Source: Agromyces ramosus (GTDB lineage Bacteria > Actinomycetota > Actinomycetes > Actinomycetales > Microbacteriaceae). From it: DNA of 64,000 nucleotides. The stretch spans positions 534,685 through 598,684 of the forward strand of contig NZ_SGWY01000002.1 of the NCBI RefSeq assembly GCF_004216665.1, in the 5' to 3' direction. Positions within the stretch are counted from its first letter, which is position 1. Every line of letters begins with the position of its first letter. A program made the position numbers and the translations under genes. Of the stretch, positions 1 through 9,700 are shown in pieces. The notes beneath the pieces were generated by a model. That model was not told the origin of the DNA. It saw only the letters and a program-made list of their open reading frames with translations, and ran no database searches.

Positions 1-1
1 C

Positions 2-829
2 CTCCCGATGCGGGTCGGGTTCGGCGTCTATCCGCAGCACGTCGACCGCGCCATCGCAGAGGGGCTGCGCACCGGTGACGTCGTGCCGGATACCGGAGGC
101 CTCGTCACGGTCGGCGGTGCCAAGGTCATCACCGACGGGTCGCTGAACACCCGCACCGCGTGGTGCTTCGACCCCTACCCGGGCCTCGAGGGCGGCGAGC
201 ATCCCTACGGGCTGGCCACCGTGACCTACGAGGAGCTCGTGCCGCTCATGCAACGCGCGCACTCCGGCGGTCTGGCACCGGCGGTGCACGCCATCGGCGA
301 TCACGCCAACGCGAGTGTGCTCGACGCGTTCGAGGCGGTCGGATGCTCCGGCTCCGTCGAGCACGCCCAGCTCCTGCGCCACGAGGACGTGGCCCGCTTC
401 GCCCGTCTCGGCATCGTGGCGAGCGTGCAGCCCGAACACGCGATGGATGATCGCGACATCGCGGATCGCTACTGGGCCGGACGCACCGACCGTGCCTTCA
501 TGCTCGCGGAGTTGCACACCGCCGGGGTCGAGCTCGCGCTCGGCTCCGATGCGCCCGTCGCCCCGCTCGACCCGTGGGTGGCGATCGCCGCGGCCGTCGG
601 CCGGACGCGCGACGGACGCGAGCCCTGGCATCCCGAGCAGGCGATCGACGTGCGCGCGGCGCTCGCCGCCTCGACGGGCGGAGCCGGTCCCGAGGTCCGG
701 GTCGGACGGCGAGCGGACCTCGCCGTCGTCGAGCGCGACCCGTACGCGGCATCCGTCGAGGAGCTGCGCACGATGCCCGTGGCGGCCACGCTCATCGCCG
801 GACGAATGACGCACGACGCGCTCCGTTGA
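2..829 (+). CDS. Amidohydrolase family protein (YtcJ-like), 5' end outside window
   Basis: This is the C-terminal part of a metal-dependent amidohydrolase. The frame is open from base 2 and the gene begins before the window, so the Met at position 8 is probably internal. Visible motifs of the amidohydrolase-3/YtcJ group are HAIGDHAN, EHAQLL and GSDAPVAPLDPW. In the family these supply metal-binding histidines and the catalytic Asp near the C-terminus. The substrate cannot be read; family members hydrolyse C-N bonds in small molecules or formylated compounds. The protein looks intact to its stop codon. It is followed by a 111-bp gap before the multicopper oxidase and no operon link is evident. 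Confidence 0.85.
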   Translation, partial: LPMRVGFGVYPQHVDRAIAEGLRTGDVVPDTGGLVTVGGAKVITDGSLNTRTAWCFDPYPGLEGGEHPYGLATVTYEELVPLMQRAHSGGLAPAVHAIGDHANASVLDAFEAVGCSGSVEHAQLLRHEDVARFARLGIVASVQPEHAMDDRDIADRYWAGRTDRAFMLAELHTAGVELALGSDAPVAPLDPWVAIAAAVGRTRDGREPWHPEQAIDVRAALAASTGGAGPEVRVGRRADLAVVERDPYAASVEELRTMPVAATLIAGRMTHDALR

Positions 830-940
830 CCCGACTGCCGCGGCACCCCGTCGGGCGGGAGGGAGTCGGGGGATAACCCCCGCGCCGATCCGGGCGCACG
901 CCGGCTGGGGCGGGAGGATCCCGCTCGCGAGGCTGGAACC

Positions 941-2485
941 ATGCCAACGACACGCCAGCTCCGCACCCCGATCCGCCGCCCGCGCGCCGCGCAGACCGCC
1001 CTCTCGGCGGTGGCGGCCGGCGCCCTCGTCGCCGTCGCGTTCGCCGGGTGCGGCCTCGGCGGGCCGGCGCCCGTCTCCACGGTCGGCGAGGTCGACTTCG
1101 ACACGCCGCTGGCGATCCCACCGCTCGCCGACTCGACCGTCGACGCCGCCGGCACCCGGGTCTTCGCGCTCGACGCGCGGGCGGGCATCACGGAGTTCGC
1201 ACCGGGCGTGACCAGCGACACGTGGGGCTTCAACGGCTCGTACCTCGGCCCGACGCTGGTCGCCGATCGCGGCGAGCGCGTGCGGGTCGACGTCACGAAC
1301 TCGCTCGACGAGCCGACGACCGTGCACTGGCACGGCATGCACCTCCCGGCCGAGATGGACGGCGGGCCCCACCAGATGGTGGAGCCGGATGCCACGTGGT
1401 CGCCCGAGTGGGACATCGACCAGCAGGCCGCCACCCTCTGGTACCACCCGCATCCGCACGGCGAGACCGAGGCGCACGTCACCCGCGGCCTCGCGGGCAT
1501 GTTCCTTGTGCACGACCCGGAGGAGCGTGCCCTCGGCCTGCCGTCGCAGTACGGCGTCGACGACGTGCCGGTGATCGTGCAGGACACGGGCTTCTCCGCC
1601 GATGGGCGTCGCGAGGCGCCGGCGCGGGGCTATGCGGGCGGGCTCGGCGACGAGCTCCTCGTGAACGGCACCCGGGGACCGTACCTCGAGGCGCACGACG
1701 AGCTGCTCCGGCTGCGACTCCTGAACGCGTCGACCGCGCGCACCTACGGCTTCACGTGGTCGGACGATCGCCCGATCGAGCTCATCGCGACCGACGGGGG
1801 CCTCCTCGAGGCATCCGTCGAGCTGGATCGCGTCGTGCTGTCGCCGGGCGAGCGAGCCGAGGTGCTCGTGCGCCTGACGCCGGGCGAGCGGGTCGTGCTG
1901 CGATCGGAGATGAGCGCCGAGGCCGCGGGCATGGTCGGCCCGGTCGCGGCGATGAACGGGAACACCGACGCGTTCGACGTGCTCGAGGTGCGCGCCACCG
2001 ACGAGCTCGAGGCCGCCGCGCCCGTGCCGGAGCGGCTCGCGACCATCACGCCGTACGACGCGGGCGAGGTGGCGACCACCCGCACGTTCCGCCTCGACGA
2101 CAGCTTCGAGATCAACGGCGAGGCCATGGACATGGGCCGCATCGACGAGACCGTGACGGTCGACACGCTCGAACGCTGGCTCGTCGAGAACGACACGGAG
2201 GTGCCCCACAGCTTCCACGTGCACGACGTGCAGTTCCGCGTCGCCTCGATCGACGGCGCCCCGCCGCCGCCCGAACTCGTGGGCTGGAAGGACACCATCC
2301 ACGCCGAACCGCAGCGGGAGTACGAGCTCCTCATGCGCTTCGAGGACTACGCGGATCCCGACACCCCGTACATGTACCACTGCCACCTGCTGTGGCACGA
2401 GGACCAGGGCATGATGGGCCAGTTCGCCGTCGTCGAACCGGGCCAGTCTGCAACGATGACAGGAGGAACCGACCATGAGCACTGA
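941..2485 (+). CDS. Multicopper oxidase, exported (probable lipoprotein)
   Basis: A 514-residue three-domain multicopper oxidase that oxidises a substrate (cuprous ion, phenol or similar) at a type 1 copper and reduces oxygen at a trinuclear cluster. All four copper motifs are present: HWHGMH (His129, 131, 134), WYHPHPHG (His169, 171, 173), HSFHVHD, and HCHLLWHEDQGMM near the C-terminus with the type 1 Cys and Met. The N-terminus has paired arginines (IRRPRA), a hydrophobic stretch and AFAGC at Cys37, suggesting Tat export and lipid attachment; Phe at -3 of the lipobox is atypical. The start codon is preceded by GAGGCT six bases upstream. The last 11 bp overlap the histidine kinase gene, so the two are translationally coupled. 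A role in copper tolerance is inferred only. Confidence 0.93.
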   Translation: MPTTRQLRTPIRRPRAAQTALSAVAAGALVAVAFAGCGLGGPAPVSTVGEVDFDTPLAIPPLADSTVDAAGTRVFALDARAGITEFAPGVTSDTWGFNGSYLGPTLVADRGERVRVDVTNSLDEPTTVHWHGMHLPAEMDGGPHQMVEPDATWSPEWDIDQQAATLWYHPHPHGETEAHVTRGLAGMFLVHDPEERALGLPSQYGVDDVPVIVQDTGFSADGRREAPARGYAGGLGDELLVNGTRGPYLEAHDELLRLRLLNASTARTYGFTWSDDRPIELIATDGGLLEASVELDRVVLSPGERAEVLVRLTPGERVVLRSEMSAEAAGMVGPVAAMNGNTDAFDVLEVRATDELEAAAPVPERLATITPYDAGEVATTRTFRLDDSFEINGEAMDMGRIDETVTVDTLERWLVENDTEVPHSFHVHDVQFRVASIDGAPPPPELVGWKDTIHAEPQREYELLMRFEDYADPDTPYMYHCHLLWHEDQGMMGQFAVVEPGQSATMTGGTDHEH

Positions 2486-3956
2486 CACCGTGCCCACCGA
2501 TCGACCGGATGACGCCACCGCGATCCTCCGGCCAGAGCTGCCAGGGAATGCGAGCTCCGCGAACATGACCACCACGACGACGGATGCCGCGCCGCTGCGC
2601 CGCGGGTACGGCGCCCTCTGGGCGAAGGTCCCGCGCGAGTTCGGCTTCCTCATCCTCACCATGCCGATCGCCATCATCGGCCTGGTCGTGCTCTCGACCG
2701 TGTTCTTCACCGGCCTCGGCCTGGTCACGATCTTCGTGGGCATCTTCCTCATGGTCGCGTCGTTCTACATCGCGCGCGGATTCGGCACGCTCGAGCTCAT
2801 CCGCCTGCGGTGGGCCGGGCGCCCCGAGATCCGCCGACCCGCCTGGGCCCGCGACGGCCGCGAGCAGGGCTTCTGGCGGTCGGCGTTCGCGCCGTTCATC
2901 GACGGCCACTACTGGCTGTACCTGCTGCACACGCTCGTCATCAACCCCATCGTCAGCATCGTCACGTGGAGCATCACCGTCGCGTGGACCTCGGTCGCGC
3001 TGGCCGGCACGACCGGCTGGATCTGGCAGCCGTTCATCCCCACCGGCGACCGCACGTTCTGGCTGAACGAATGGCTCGTCGACCGCTTCCTGCCCGGCAA
3101 CGAGCTCACGTACGACCCGGTGGTCGGCGAGCGGATCCTCGAGGTCATCCTCGGGCTGGTGTTCCTCGCCACCCTGCCGTTCGTGTTCCGCGGGCTCACC
3201 CTCCTGCACGACGTGGTCGCCCGGGGCGTGCTCGGCGCCTGGCGCTCGGAGGCGCTCGAGGTCGAGGTCGCCCAGCTCGCCGCGTCGCGCGGTGCCGCCG
3301 TACAGGCGGAGGACGCCTCGCTCCGGCGCCTCGAGCGCGACATCCACGACGGCCCGCAGCAGCGCCTGGTCCGCCTGCAGATGGACCTCGCGACGATCGA
3401 GCGCCGGCTGGAGCAGGACCCCGGCTCGGCGAAGGCACTCGTCGGCGAGGCTCGTGAGCAGGCCCGCGAGGCGCTCGACGAGCTGCGTGCGCTGTCGCGT
3501 GGATTCGCACCGCCGATCCTGCAGGATCGCGGGCTCGCGGCCGGCCTCGAGTCGCTCGCGTCTCGCAGTCCCGTGCCGGTGATCGTCGAGGTCGATCTCG
3601 CGGACGGCCTGCTGCCCGCGCCGATCGAGCGCAACGCGTACTTCATCGCCGCAGAGCTCCTCACGAACGCGGCGAAGCACGCCGAGGCGACCGCCATCCG
3701 GCTCCGCGTCGGAACGCGCGACGAGGGCCCGGCCGGCCACTGGGTCGACGTGTGGGTCACCGACAACGGTCACGGCGGCGCTGCGCCGACGCCCGGGCAC
3801 GGGCTGGCCGGGCTCGACGAGCGCGTTCGGGGACTTCGGGGGATGCTCGTGATCGACAGCCCCCCGGGCGGGCCGACCACGATCGGCGCGCACGTCCCGT
3901 ACGTGCCGCTCGGCGCATCCGGAACCGCGGCCGGCACGGTGCCGGGCGTGGTCTGA
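2475..3956 (+). CDS. Sensor histidine kinase (NarL-system type)
   Basis: A 493-residue membrane histidine kinase. Residues about 55-100 and 150-240 hold hydrophobic segments of a 'putative sensor' type domain with no large extracellular loop. The dimerisation region carries LRRLERDIHDGPQQRL with phospho-acceptor His291, typical of HisKA_3 kinases. The ATPase domain follows, with an N-box near AAELLTNAAKHAEAT and glycine motifs VTDNGHGG and GHGLAGLDER. The start codon lies inside the 3' end of the oxidase gene, so the kinase and the oxidase share a transcript. The cognate regulator is almost certainly the LuxR-type gene just downstream. The signal is unknown; the coupling suggests redox, copper or envelope stress. 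Confidence 0.93.
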   Translation: MSTDTVPTDRPDDATAILRPELPGNASSANMTTTTTDAAPLRRGYGALWAKVPREFGFLILTMPIAIIGLVVLSTVFFTGLGLVTIFVGIFLMVASFYIARGFGTLELIRLRWAGRPEIRRPAWARDGREQGFWRSAFAPFIDGHYWLYLLHTLVINPIVSIVTWSITVAWTSVALAGTTGWIWQPFIPTGDRTFWLNEWLVDRFLPGNELTYDPVVGERILEVILGLVFLATLPFVFRGLTLLHDVVARGVLGAWRSEALEVEVAQLAASRGAAVQAEDASLRRLERDIHDGPQQRLVRLQMDLATIERRLEQDPGSAKALVGEAREQAREALDELRALSRGFAPPILQDRGLAAGLESLASRSPVPVIVEVDLADGLLPAPIERNAYFIAAELLTNAAKHAEATAIRLRVGTRDEGPAGHWVDVWVTDNGHGGAAPTPGHGLAGLDERVRGLRGMLVIDSPPGGPTTIGAHVPYVPLGASGTAAGTVPGVV

Positions 3957-3970
3957 GCCCCGCCCGACCG

Positions 3971-4008
3971 ACGACGGCCCCGATGCGCACCGGCATCGGG
4001 GCCGTCGT
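3971..4008 (+). terminator. Intrinsic terminator after kinase gene
   Basis: Perfect inverted repeat: arm 3971-3986 pairs with 3993-4008 (16 bp, GC-rich) around a 6-base loop. It has no long T run, as is common in high-GC actinobacteria. It separates the kinase from the response regulator. Confidence 0.8.
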
Positions 4009-4039
4009 TCGCGCGCGCCGTCGGCGCGGCGGGCGCCGA

Positions 4040-4045
4040 TAGGGT
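4040..4045 (+). promoter_or_regulatory. -10 element TAGGGT for response regulator, probably leaderless
   Basis: TAGGGT ends 7 bases before the ATG at 4053, the spacing expected when transcription starts at the start codon. A possible GTG at 4044 lies inside this hexamer, which argues for the ATG start. Confidence 0.5.
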
Positions 4046-4052
4046 GAAGGTC

Positions 4053-4715
4053 ATGACGGATGCCGCCCGCCGCCCCCTGCGCATCGTGCTCGCCGAGGAC
4101 TCCGTGCTGCTGCGGGAGGGCCTCGTCCGGCTGTTCGACGAGGCCGGGTTCGAGACCGTCGGGTCCTACGGCGACGCCGAGGGCCTCCTCGCCGAGATCG
4201 AGCAGACCGCGCCCGACCTCGCCGTGCTCGACGTGCGGATGCCGCCCACGTTCCGCGACGAGGGCGTGCGGGCCGCGATCGAGCTGCGCCGACGCCGTCC
4301 GAAGCTCGGGGTGCTGCTGCTCAGCCAGTACGTCGAGGGCACCTACGCGCACGAACTCCTCTCGTCGGGCGAGGGCGGCATGGGCTACCTGCTGAAGGAC
4401 CGCGTCGCCTCGCTCGACGAGCTCGAGGACGCGGTGGAGCGCGTGAGCGAGGGCGGCACGGTGCTCGACCCCCAAGTCGTGCGCGAGCTGCTCTCCCGGC
4501 GCAGCGACCCGCTCGAGTCCCTCACGCCGCGGGAGCGCGAGGTCATGGCGCTCATGGCGGAGGGGCGCACGAACGCCGGCATCGCCAAGCAGCTCTTCAT
4601 CGGCGTCGGTGCCGTCGAGAAGAACGTGACGTCGATCTTCCAGAAGCTCGGACTCGAGGACTCGGGCACCGACCACCGGCGCGTGCTCGCCGTGCTCACC
4701 TGGCTGCAGCGCTGA
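4053..4715 (+). CDS. Response regulator, NarL/LuxR family
   Basis: A 220-residue two-component regulator. The receiver domain begins LRIVLAEDSVLLREGL with the acidic pocket, and the phospho-acceptor is Asp60 in DLAVLDVRMPP. The C-terminal LuxR helix-turn-helix is LTPREREVMALMAEGRTNAG followed by AIAKQLF and VEKNVTSIFQKLGL. I chose the ATG at 4053 rather than an in-frame GTG at 4044, because the GTG sits in a good -10 hexamer. It probably pairs with the kinase encoded upstream, although a strong terminator and its own promoter lie between them. Its targets are unknown; the oxidase gene is an obvious candidate. Confidence 0.92.
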   Translation: MTDAARRPLRIVLAEDSVLLREGLVRLFDEAGFETVGSYGDAEGLLAEIEQTAPDLAVLDVRMPPTFRDEGVRAAIELRRRRPKLGVLLLSQYVEGTYAHELLSSGEGGMGYLLKDRVASLDELEDAVERVSEGGTVLDPQVVRELLSRRSDPLESLTPREREVMALMAEGRTNAGIAKQLFIGVGAVEKNVTSIFQKLGLEDSGTDHRRVLAVLTWLQR

Positions 4716-4721
4716 CGCGGG

Positions 4722-5423
4722 TCACGCGTCGGGCATCGAGCGCAGCGGCTGGTGGAGCTGCCACACCGAGAAGTAGCCGCGGTAGCCCCAGGCCATCCAA
4801 CCGACGAACGCGGCCAGCGCGAGGATGACGCCCACGGTGATCGACCAGGCGACCGAGGCGGCGAGCGCGTAGGTCAGCGCTCCGCCGAAGAGGCCGACGA
4901 GCGCGGCGTGCACCACGAGGATGAGCATCATCGAGCTCGCGAACACCTGTGCGCGGTTCCGGGCTGCGAACGCGTAGTACGTCTGCTGCGTTCCCCGCAG
5001 GTCGTCGGTCGTGCCCATCATGAAGTACGGCTCGATCCCCGGATCGAGGTCGAGGTAGGCGGCGCGCAGGCGATTCATCGCGAGGACGTAGACGAGATCC
5101 TCGGTGGCGGTGTTGAACACCCGCAGCTGCGTGATCGTGCCGAGCACCACGAGCAGGAACAGCACCCCGAGCGCCGCCACGCCGAACCAGCCGCTGAACT
5201 GGGTCGCGTTCCCGAGCACGCCGAGCGTCACGAGCCCGGCCGAGACGAGCGTGAGGAAGATCGCGATGCGCGTGAGCACCTCGCTCTGCGTGGTGCTGCG
5301 GCTCGCGAGAAGGCTCCAGTGCTCGGTCGCGAGCATCTGCGCACGCAACGACTTCTGCGCGTCCGTGAGCCGCGCCGCGTCATCCCCCGGGGATGACACG
5401 GGCCCGGATGCATCGGCCGTCAT
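4722..5423 (-). CDS. Hypothetical membrane protein
   Basis: A 233-residue protein not recognised as a named family. The N-terminal ~50 residues are soluble and Ala/Ser/Arg-rich. Four hydrophobic segments lie around residues 55-75, 80-102, 160-185 and 188-212, with a polar central region containing TATEDLVYVLAMNRLRAAYL and RGTQQTYYAF. It may act as a small integral membrane protein of unknown role. The ATG at 5423 has no clear Shine-Dalgarno but has CAGAAT six bases upstream, so it may be leaderless; a GTG at 5438 is an alternative start. It ends 6 bp from the convergent response regulator gene. Two inverted repeats surround its first codons. Confidence 0.75.
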   Translation of the reverse strand: MTADASGPVSSPGDDAARLTDAQKSLRAQMLATEHWSLLASRSTTQSEVLTRIAIFLTLVSAGLVTLGVLGNATQFSGWFGVAALGVLFLLVVLGTITQLRVFNTATEDLVYVLAMNRLRAAYLDLDPGIEPYFMMGTTDDLRGTQQTYYAFAARNRAQVFASSMMLILVVHAALVGLFGGALTYALAASVAWSITVGVILALAAFVGWMAWGYRGYFSVWQLHQPLRSMPDA

Positions 5424-5465
5424 AGCGGCATTCTGCACCCGGGCCCGTCAGCCCGCCATCGTCGG

Positions 5466-5963
5466 CTACTTCACGGCGATGTGGGAGAAGAGGAACCAGC
5501 GGTCCTTGTCGAGGCCACGGCGGATCTCGATCACCACGTCCTGGCTGGCCGGGTCGAGCTCGTCGAGCCCCTCGATCGCCGCATCGACCTTCTCGATCGC
5601 GAGGTCGATCTGGGCGACGACGTCCGCGATCGCCTCCTCGTACGGCTGGAATCCGAGCTTCGGGTTCGCGGCGCCGCTCTTCGAGGCGACGGTGGCGAGA
5701 CGGCCGTCGATCGGCAGGCCCAGGGCGACGACCCGCTCCGCGGCGAGGTCGGCCCACTCCTGCGCGTGCGCCACGACGTCGTCGATCAGCTCGTGCACGG
5801 CGATGAAGTTGACGCCGCGCACATGCCAGTGCGCCTGCTTGCCGTTGACGACCAGCGCGACGAGCTCGTGCACGACGGGGGTCAGGTACTGCGCCACGCC
5901 GGCGGCGACGTCGGCGTGGTCTCCGGTCTTCGTGGTCTTCGGTGCGGTCTTCGTGTCGGTCAT
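5466..5963 (-). CDS. dps: Dps family DNA-protecting ferritin-like protein
   Basis: A 165-residue Dps/mini-ferritin. These assemble into dodecamers that oxidise and store iron with peroxide and shield DNA in stress. The ferroxidase region is visible in NGKQAHWHVRGVNFIAVHEL and DDVVAHAQEWADLAAERVVA, supplying the His, Asp and Glu ligands at the dimer interface. The length is typical. The start at 5963 is preceded by a good AAGGGTG ribosome site; an upstream in-frame extension of 59 residues is not plausible because it crosses the promoter. A clear -35/-10 pair lies at 6002-6029. Confidence 0.93.
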   Translation of the reverse strand: MTDTKTAPKTTKTGDHADVAAGVAQYLTPVVHELVALVVNGKQAHWHVRGVNFIAVHELIDDVVAHAQEWADLAAERVVALGLPIDGRLATVASKSGAANPKLGFQPYEEAIADVVAQIDLAIEKVDAAIEGLDELDPASQDVVIEIRRGLDKDRWFLFSHIAVK

Positions 5964-6001
5964 ACGTGTCACCCTTCCCGTTTCGGCGTCTGTCCCGTTC
6001 A

Positions 6002-6029
6002 ACGCTACGCGGCCGCCCGCGTATTTCAA
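6002..6029 (-). promoter_or_regulatory. dps promoter
   Basis: Reading the minus strand, TTGAAA (6029-6024) is followed after 16 bases by TAGCGT (6007-6002). This predicts a start near 5995 and a leader of about 30 nt containing the dps ribosome site. Confidence 0.55.
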
Positions 6030-6038
6030 GGAAGGGAA

Positions 6039-6056
6039 GGCTCGGCTGACCGAGCC
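6039..6056 (-). terminator. Probable terminator downstream of tRNA-Gly
   Basis: A 7-bp stem (6039-6045 with 6050-6056) and 4-base loop. On the minus strand it is followed by a pyrimidine-rich tract. It would stop tRNA-Gly transcripts before dps. Confidence 0.45.
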
Positions 6057-6198
6057 CGACGGGGTCGTCCGGATGCCGCGGTGCTCGTCGGCCCTGGTGG
6101 TCGTGGGCACCGCCGACGCGTCGACCATGAAGACCCGCACGGGTACCGGATGGCGGCGCTCTTCACGTGGGCGAAGACGGCCGGGGCAGGACCACTCG

Positions 6199-6272
6199 TG
6201 GAGCGGATGACGGGAATCGAACCCGCGTAATCAGTTTGGAAGACTGAGGCTCTACCATTGAGCTACATCCGC
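6199..6272 (-). tRNA. tRNA-Gly (anticodon TCC)
   Basis: A cloverleaf on the minus strand. The acceptor stem is GCGGATG/CATCCGC, the anticodon loop CTTCCAA has anticodon TCC, and the T-loop is GGTTCGATTCC. The discriminator is T and the 3' CCA is encoded (6201-6199). Confidence 0.96.
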
Positions 6273-6365
6273 GCGTGCCCGCTCGCGAGCACTGGATCAT
6301 CGTAGTACACGGCAGGAGCCGGTCCACGCACGCCCGCGCGCGCCATTCGTTCGAGGGAGCACGAG

Positions 6366-6737
6366 ATGGGCGGGCGAGAGACGGTCGAGGCGCTGATCGC
6401 GACGCTGAACGCCGGCGACGTCGACGGCATGGACGCCGTCTTCCACGAGGACGCGGTCATGGAGTGGCCGCAATCGGGTGAGCGCGTCGTCGGCGGCGAC
6501 AACCGACGAGCTGTCTATCGGTCCTTCCCGAAGCTGCCCAGCATCACGCCGCGCCGGATCCTCGGCGAGGGCGAGCTGTGGGTCGTCGAGGCGACCCTCG
6601 ATTACGGCGACGAGGTCGAGTACCAGGCCGTGTTCATCTTCGAGCTCCGCGACGGGAGGATCGCGAAGGAGACTGCGTACTGGTCGCTGCCGTTCGAGGC
6701 GCCGGAGTGGCGCGAGGAGTGGGTGGAGCGCATGTGA
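6366..6737 (+). CDS. SnoaL/NTF2-like domain protein
   Basis: A 123-residue single-domain protein starting MGGRETVEALIATLNAGDVD, the usual opening of the NTF2-like/SnoaL cone fold. It continues with DAVFHEDAVMEWPQSGERV and an acidic beta strand VFIFELRDGRIAKETAYW. Members bind small hydrophobic ligands or act as isomerases and cyclases, but no catalytic assignment is possible here. A GGGAG ribosome site precedes the ATG. It stands alone between tRNA-Gly and the convergent large membrane protein gene. Confidence 0.8.
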   Translation: MGGRETVEALIATLNAGDVDGMDAVFHEDAVMEWPQSGERVVGGDNRRAVYRSFPKLPSITPRRILGEGELWVVEATLDYGDEVEYQAVFIFELRDGRIAKETAYWSLPFEAPEWREEWVERM

Positions 6738-6768
6738 CGACGTCCGCCGAGCCCACCGCCGCCGACCG

Positions 6769-9700
6769 TCACCGCAGCGCGGCGATCGTGCGCGCGACTC
6801 CCCGGGCCAGGCGGAGCTGTCGTTCGTAGGTCGCTGCCAGGACGACCAGCAGCACACCCGCGATCCCCAGCCACAACCACCACCACACCGCCTCGTAGAG
6901 CTGCGTGATCCACGGCCACAGCTGCACGATGGCATGCGCCAGTAGGACGCCGCCGCCGAGCAGCAACGGGGCCTGCAGGCGCCGGACTGCCCCGATCACC
7001 ACGACCGCCACGGCCACCACGCCGAGCGCCACGTTGCGCCAGAGCTCGGGATCGAGGAAGTCCGCCACGAACGCGGGCAGCAGCAGCACCGCGAGCCCCG
7101 GACCGAGTTCGCGCCAGCTGCCGAGCTCGGCCTCGCGGCGCATCCGTACGGCGCCCGCGCCGATGAGGGCCGCCGCGATCGATGCCGTCACGATGTCGAA
7201 CGGGTCGACCCGCAAGGCCGCGAGGGCCGTGACACCGCCGATGACGAGCACACCGAGCGTCGTCCATCGGATCACCGGTCCCGTGAAGGGACGTCGTCGG
7301 GTCACCGTCGAGGCGATGTGCGCGGCGGCGAGCAGTGGGAACAGCGCGGCGGCGCGAGCGAGCGAGTCGATGCCGGCGAGGATCGCGAGCATCGTCGGCA
7401 CCGACGCCGCGACGACGGATGACGCGAGCAGCGCCTCGGCGATCCACGCCGGCTGCGACCCCGAACGCGTCCAGGTCACCGCGATGACCACGCCGGCCGC
7501 GAGCGCCAGCAGTGGCCAGAACTCGACGGGCAGCACGCTCGCCTCGCGGACCGCCACGGCCGAGCCCCGCACCAGCGCGGCGCCGGTGAGCGCAGTCCAG
7601 CCCGTCACGACGCCGAGGGTGCGGATCGGCACGCCTCGGGCCGTCTCGGGGAGGAACGCGGCGGCGATCGCCACCACGGCGCCCGCGGCGACGAGCACGA
7701 GCGTGCGGAGCTCCGACTCGGCACTCGATGCGATGCTCGGCAGCACGAGCACCGCGGCCGCGGAGGCGAACAGGCCGGTGCGGCCGGGGGAACGGGTCGA
7801 CGGCGCCGTTCGACGCCAGGTGATCATGCCTCCGGCCGTCAGGAGCGCGAGCGCCAACGGCACCGTGTAGGCCTCGACATCGTCGACGCCCTCGCCCGAG
7901 AGCCACGCCCACGCGGCTCCGACCGCGATCGGGAGGCTGAGCCACGAGAGGTGGCGGCTGGGCGAGTCGCCGGCGACGGGGTCGCCGTGGAGCGAGGCGA
8001 TGAGCACGGGCACCGGCGTGAGCAGGAGCAGGAGGAGCCACGCCTCGTCGCCGGCGAACGGCGCCGAGGCGAGCGCGATCGTGCCGGCGAGGCCGACCGA
8101 CAGACTCCACGCGAGCCGTGGGATGCTGGCGTCACGCGGCACGGCGACGTGGCCGGCCGCCGCCGCGAGGAGGACTCCGGCTGCGGTGCCGACGACGAAG
8201 GCGGGGGCATCCGGGATCGCGTCGAAGGCGGCGCCGAGTGCGAGCGCGACGAGGACGGGACCGGCGGCGGCGAGGGCGCTGCGCACCAGCGGCGACGCGG
8301 AGGGGCGGATGGCCGCGACCACGACGACGGCGCCGAGGGCGGCCGGAAGCCATCCGAGCGGTGCGTCGCCGAACGCGGTCGCCAGCGCACCCGCGGCCAC
8401 GCCGCCGAGCAGCGGCATCGCCAGGCTCGTTCGGTCGAGCGGGGGGACGCGCGGAACGAGGAGCGCGGCCGCGAGCAGCACCGCGGCGACCGTGCCCAGC
8501 CACATCCATGGCGACTGCCAGGGGTCGACCGGCGGAATGCCCGCCGCTTCGAGCCACGACGGGATCGAGAACGCGACGGCGCCGCCGAGCGCCGCGACCG
8601 TGGCGAGGTGGGCCGCGCCGATCCCGCGCGCAGCGCCGGCCGGCCACACCCGCCGGGCCAGCAGGCGCCCGGCGACGATCAGGGCGAGGAGCGCCGCGAC
8701 CGTCCACGGCCAGACGGGAGCGCTCGAGTACGCGGTGCTCCAGCCGATCCCGCCGGCCGAGATCCCCCCGACCGCGAAGACCGGCAGCAGGCCCGGGACG
8801 GCCGCGCGACCGGTCATGGCGGCCGCCGCGAGGCCGATCGCCGAGAGGAGCACGAGCGCTGCTGCGGCGAGCCACACCGTGGGTGCGATGCACGCCGCGA
8901 CCACGGCGCCTGCGGCGGCGAACGCGACCGGGATCGTCGAGAGGCGCCGGAGGCGTCCGAAGATCGCGGCCACGGCGGCGCTGCCCGCGGCCAGGATCAG
9001 CGGGACGAGCACCGCACCGAGCTCGACGTCGTCGACCGGCGAGGACACCTGCTCGGTCGGGCCGTGCGCCCATGGTTCGAGGCTCGACACCGCCCGGATG
9101 CCGATCGCCTGGAGCCCGGCCAAGCCGCCGGCGACCGCCGTGGCGGCCGCCACCGCTGCGGCGGCGGCGAACCCGGCGAGCAGCTCGCGACGGGCACGGA
9201 GGGCCCGCGCAGCTCCGGCGAGGAGGCACGCGGCGACGACCGCTCCCGCCGGTGCGATCCACAGCGCGTCGGGGCGGTCGAGCTCCTGCAGCGCGCCCAC
9301 CGCCGGGGCCAGCGCGACGCTCGCGCCGAGCGCCGGTGCCGCGATCCAGCTCCAGGTGGTGGTCGCGCCGGGCTCGCGGAGGGCGAGTACGACGACCGCC
9401 AGCAACCATGCGCCGGCGGCTGCGAGCAACGCCCACGACGCGCCCCAGGCGACGTCGGGGAGCGCCCACGGCGCATCGATCGTCGCGGCGGCGCCGCCGA
9501 CGAAACCGCCGGCGAGGAGGATGCCGCGCTCGGGTGAGGCACGCAGGGCGCCGGCGACGAGGGTGCCGACCACCGCGGCCGCGAGGCCGCCCAGCCAGAT
9601 GCCGGCGGCGGTCTCGGGGTCGACGGAGTACGCCAGCAGGAAGGCCGAGACCGGGGCGAGCCCGGCGGCCGCGAAGCCGGGCACGCGGATGCCGCTCACG

